NCBI GenBank assembly: GCA_022759065.1
Contig: JAEMPZ010000058.1
Coordinates: forward strand, 1 to 7,657
Source of the DNA: Acidobacteriota bacterium
Lineage (GTDB): Bacteria; Acidobacteriota; UBA4820; DSQY01
Direction of reading: 5' to 3'
DNA length: 7,657 nucleotides
Shown: in pieces, positions 6,366 to 7,657 of the stretch
Numbering within the stretch: position 1 is the stretch's first letter
How the letters are laid out: each line of letters starts with the position of its first letter
Notes under the pieces: model-generated
What the model was told of the DNA's origin: nothing
The model's database searches: none
Seen by the model: only the letters and a program-made list of their open reading frames with translations
Made by a program: the position numbers and the translations under genes

Positions 6366-6977
6366 TCACCGCGTTTTTTTCGGCCGTTGGGGTTTGGAAG
6401 CGGCGCTCGGAGCGTGTTTCTGCCTGTAAATGCTCGCCGCCATCCGGGTAAAGGTCCCGCCACTCGCGAGAGAATCGAGGATCTCATCGGCGCCTTTGCC
6501 GGCCGCTTTGATCAGGGTCTGGACCTCGACAAACCTGATGAATTCGACGTCGTCCACCGTGAACGACCGGTCCAGCCACCCCCTCGGATGATTTCGCCAG
6601 AAGCTGTAAGCCTTTGAGTACGGGGGGCCATAATCTTTTGCAGGGTTGAACATGAGCTGGTCCATCGTGACTCCGGCGCCGTCGGCAACGCGCGCCCAGC
6701 TTCCGCCTTTCAACCTGGCGTTCCAGATTTCGAAAAGCGAGACCCCCGCCTGATTCGCCAGAAAAGCCGCCACTTGAAATTCCTCCGGAGTTGCCTTGGG
6801 CTCGGCGGCGAAGCTATTGGCTTCGTTCAAAGGCACCTTCCATGTCTCGGCCGTCAAGTAGAGAGACGCTTGCAGGTCATCGGTCATGTCCGGAGGCTCG
6901 TTGAAGTTTCTTACAGGAAGGCGAGCCAAGGCGCATAGCGCGAACGAAACGAAAAAAATGACGCCCGCTATTCGCAC
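6366..6977 (-). CDS. secreted protein of unknown function with two degenerate repeats
   Basis: I do not recognise this 203-residue protein. It begins with a Sec-type signal peptide (MRIAGVIFFVSFALCALA, likely cut near residue 18), so it is probably periplasmic or exported. Two related helical segments can be seen: about 64-101 (EEFQVAAFLANQAGVS, then EIWNARLKGGSWARVA) and about 141-184 (ending DEILDSLASGGTFTRMA). They share an acidic start, a hydrophobic helix, E-I followed by a hydrophobic or Leu-containing helix, then G-G-(S/T)-aromatic and a short helix. Between them is a Pro/aromatic-rich linker, and the tail (186-203) is basic and Lys/Pro rich. The start is GTG at 6977 with GGAG about 7-8 nt upstream; it lies 14 nt after the response regulator stop, so the two are probably co-transcribed. 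A 161-nt spacer separates it from the PduS-like gene. Confidence 0.8.
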   Translation of the reverse strand: MRIAGVIFFVSFALCALARLPVRNFNEPPDMTDDLQASLYLTAETWKVPLNEANSFAAEPKATPEEFQVAAFLANQAGVSLFEIWNARLKGGSWARVADGAGVTMDQLMFNPAKDYGPPYSKAYSFWRNHPRGWLDRSFTVDDVEFIRFVEVQTLIKAAGKGADEILDSLASGGTFTRMAASIYRQKHAPSAASKPQRPKKTR

Positions 6978-6991
6978 CGCTGGCTCCGTTC

Positions 6992-7642
6992 TCAGCCCTT
7001 GACAAAGTCGGCCAGGTAAAGCTTAGCTCCTTCGGAAATGTAGCTGAAGCCAAGGCCATAGCCTCCGGTAGCCTTTCTCACGACTATCGCCTCCGCTTGA
7101 ATCTCTTTGTCAATCGCGTCAACCGGCAAGCTGAAGAAGAGCTTTACTGGCTGGCCGACCATCATGGGCGCGTCAGTGGCAAGAAGGAGACCCGAAACCG
7201 AAATGTCGGCAATCCTCCCCTCGCCCTGTCCGTGTTCAAAGGTGAAGACGCAGCGAAGGCTCGTCTCCTTGCGCTCTTCCTTCCTAAATTTCAAAGGCAC
7301 GTACTTGAGGATAATCTCAAGAAAGCGGTCCTCATCCACGGGCTTGCTGATGAACTCCTGCGCTCCGGCCGCGAGCGCTTCGTCTTTGCGGGACGTGGAG
7401 GAGAAAATCACCACGGGTATCGAAGCGAGGCCGGGATTGGCCTTGAGAATTCTAGTAGCCTGAATGCCGTCCAGTTCAGGCATTTCTATGTCGAGGATTA
7501 TCAAGTCCGGCTTTTCGGTCTGCGCGACTTTGATGGCCTCAAGGCCAGTGGCCGCCGTGAGCAGCCGGCAGTCCGCGCGCCGAAGAAAGGCCCTTTCCAG
7601 GTCCAGAAAAGACTTCATGTCGTCAACAATCAGGAGTTTCAT
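6992..7642 (-). CDS. response regulator with REC and PilZ domains
   Basis: This 216-residue protein joins a receiver domain (1-115) to a PilZ domain (about 118-215). The receiver has the acidic pair Asp7/Asp8, the phosphoacceptor Asp51 in LDIEMP, the Ser at 81/82 after the fourth strand, and Lys100 before Pro101. The PilZ domain keeps both c-di-GMP-binding motifs: RxxxR at Arg120/Arg124 and DxSxxG at 146-151. It should therefore be phosphorylated by an unknown histidine kinase and bind cyclic di-GMP, linking the two signals, probably through protein contacts, since there is no DNA-binding domain. The ATG at 7642 has a GGGGAGG 8 nt upstream (7651-7657, at the window edge). The kinase is not in the window. 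The secreted protein gene follows after 14 nt and is the likely co-transcribed partner. Confidence 0.93.
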   Translation of the reverse strand: MKLLIVDDMKSFLDLERAFLRRADCRLLTAATGLEAIKVAQTEKPDLIILDIEMPELDGIQATRILKANPGLASIPVVIFSSTSRKDEALAAGAQEFISKPVDEDRFLEIILKYVPLKFRKEERKETSLRCVFTFEHGQGEGRIADISVSGLLLATDAPMMVGQPVKLFFSLPVDAIDKEIQAEAIVVRKATGGYGLGFSYISEGAKLYLADFVKG

Positions 7643-7657
7643 CTTCGCATCCTCCCC

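Overview
The window looks like bacterial chromosome from a Gram-negative (diderm) organism. It carries a Tol-Pal system protein (TolB), a lipoprotein with a clear lipobox and several proteins with Sec-type signal peptides. GC content is fairly high (high 50s percent by eye, not counted) and the Shine-Dalgarno sequences are strong. The phylum cannot be fixed from this sequence; the mix of a REC-PilZ response regulator, an ankyrin lipoprotein and microcompartment-type genes would fit Desulfobacterota or an uncultivated relative, but that is inference.

Layout: a single tRNA-Lys(CUU) with a near-consensus sigma70 promoter lies on the + strand at the left end. Every protein gene is on the - strand, so the order of transcription runs right to left. 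First come a REC-PilZ response regulator (7642-6992) and, 14 nt later, an unrecognised secreted protein with two degenerate helical repeats (6977-6366). A 161-nt AT-rich spacer with an imperfect hairpin follows. Next is a tight four-gene run: a PduS-like Fe-S/SLBB electron-transfer protein (6204-4906), a PduT-like tandem BMC-domain protein (4909-4331), TolB (4334-2910) and RecN (2896-1214). The first three are joined by two successive ATGA overlaps, and recN follows tolB after 13 nt. A 139-nt spacer with two hairpins then separates recN from an ankyrin-repeat lipoprotein (1074-235), which converges on the tRNA.

The most interesting element is the PduS/PduT pair. In propanediol-type bacterial microcompartments, PduT is a trimeric shell protein with an Fe-S cluster at its pore, and PduS is a flavin/Fe-S protein that feeds electrons. 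Here the pair stands without any other shell protein, aldehyde dehydrogenase or signature enzyme in the window, and it appears translationally coupled to tolB, a cell-envelope gene. The Fe-S ligands are kept in both proteins, so this looks like a working redox module at an orphan or satellite locus rather than a decayed fragment. No insertion sequences, CRISPR arrays or phage genes were seen, and there is no gene-free stretch longer than 300 bases.
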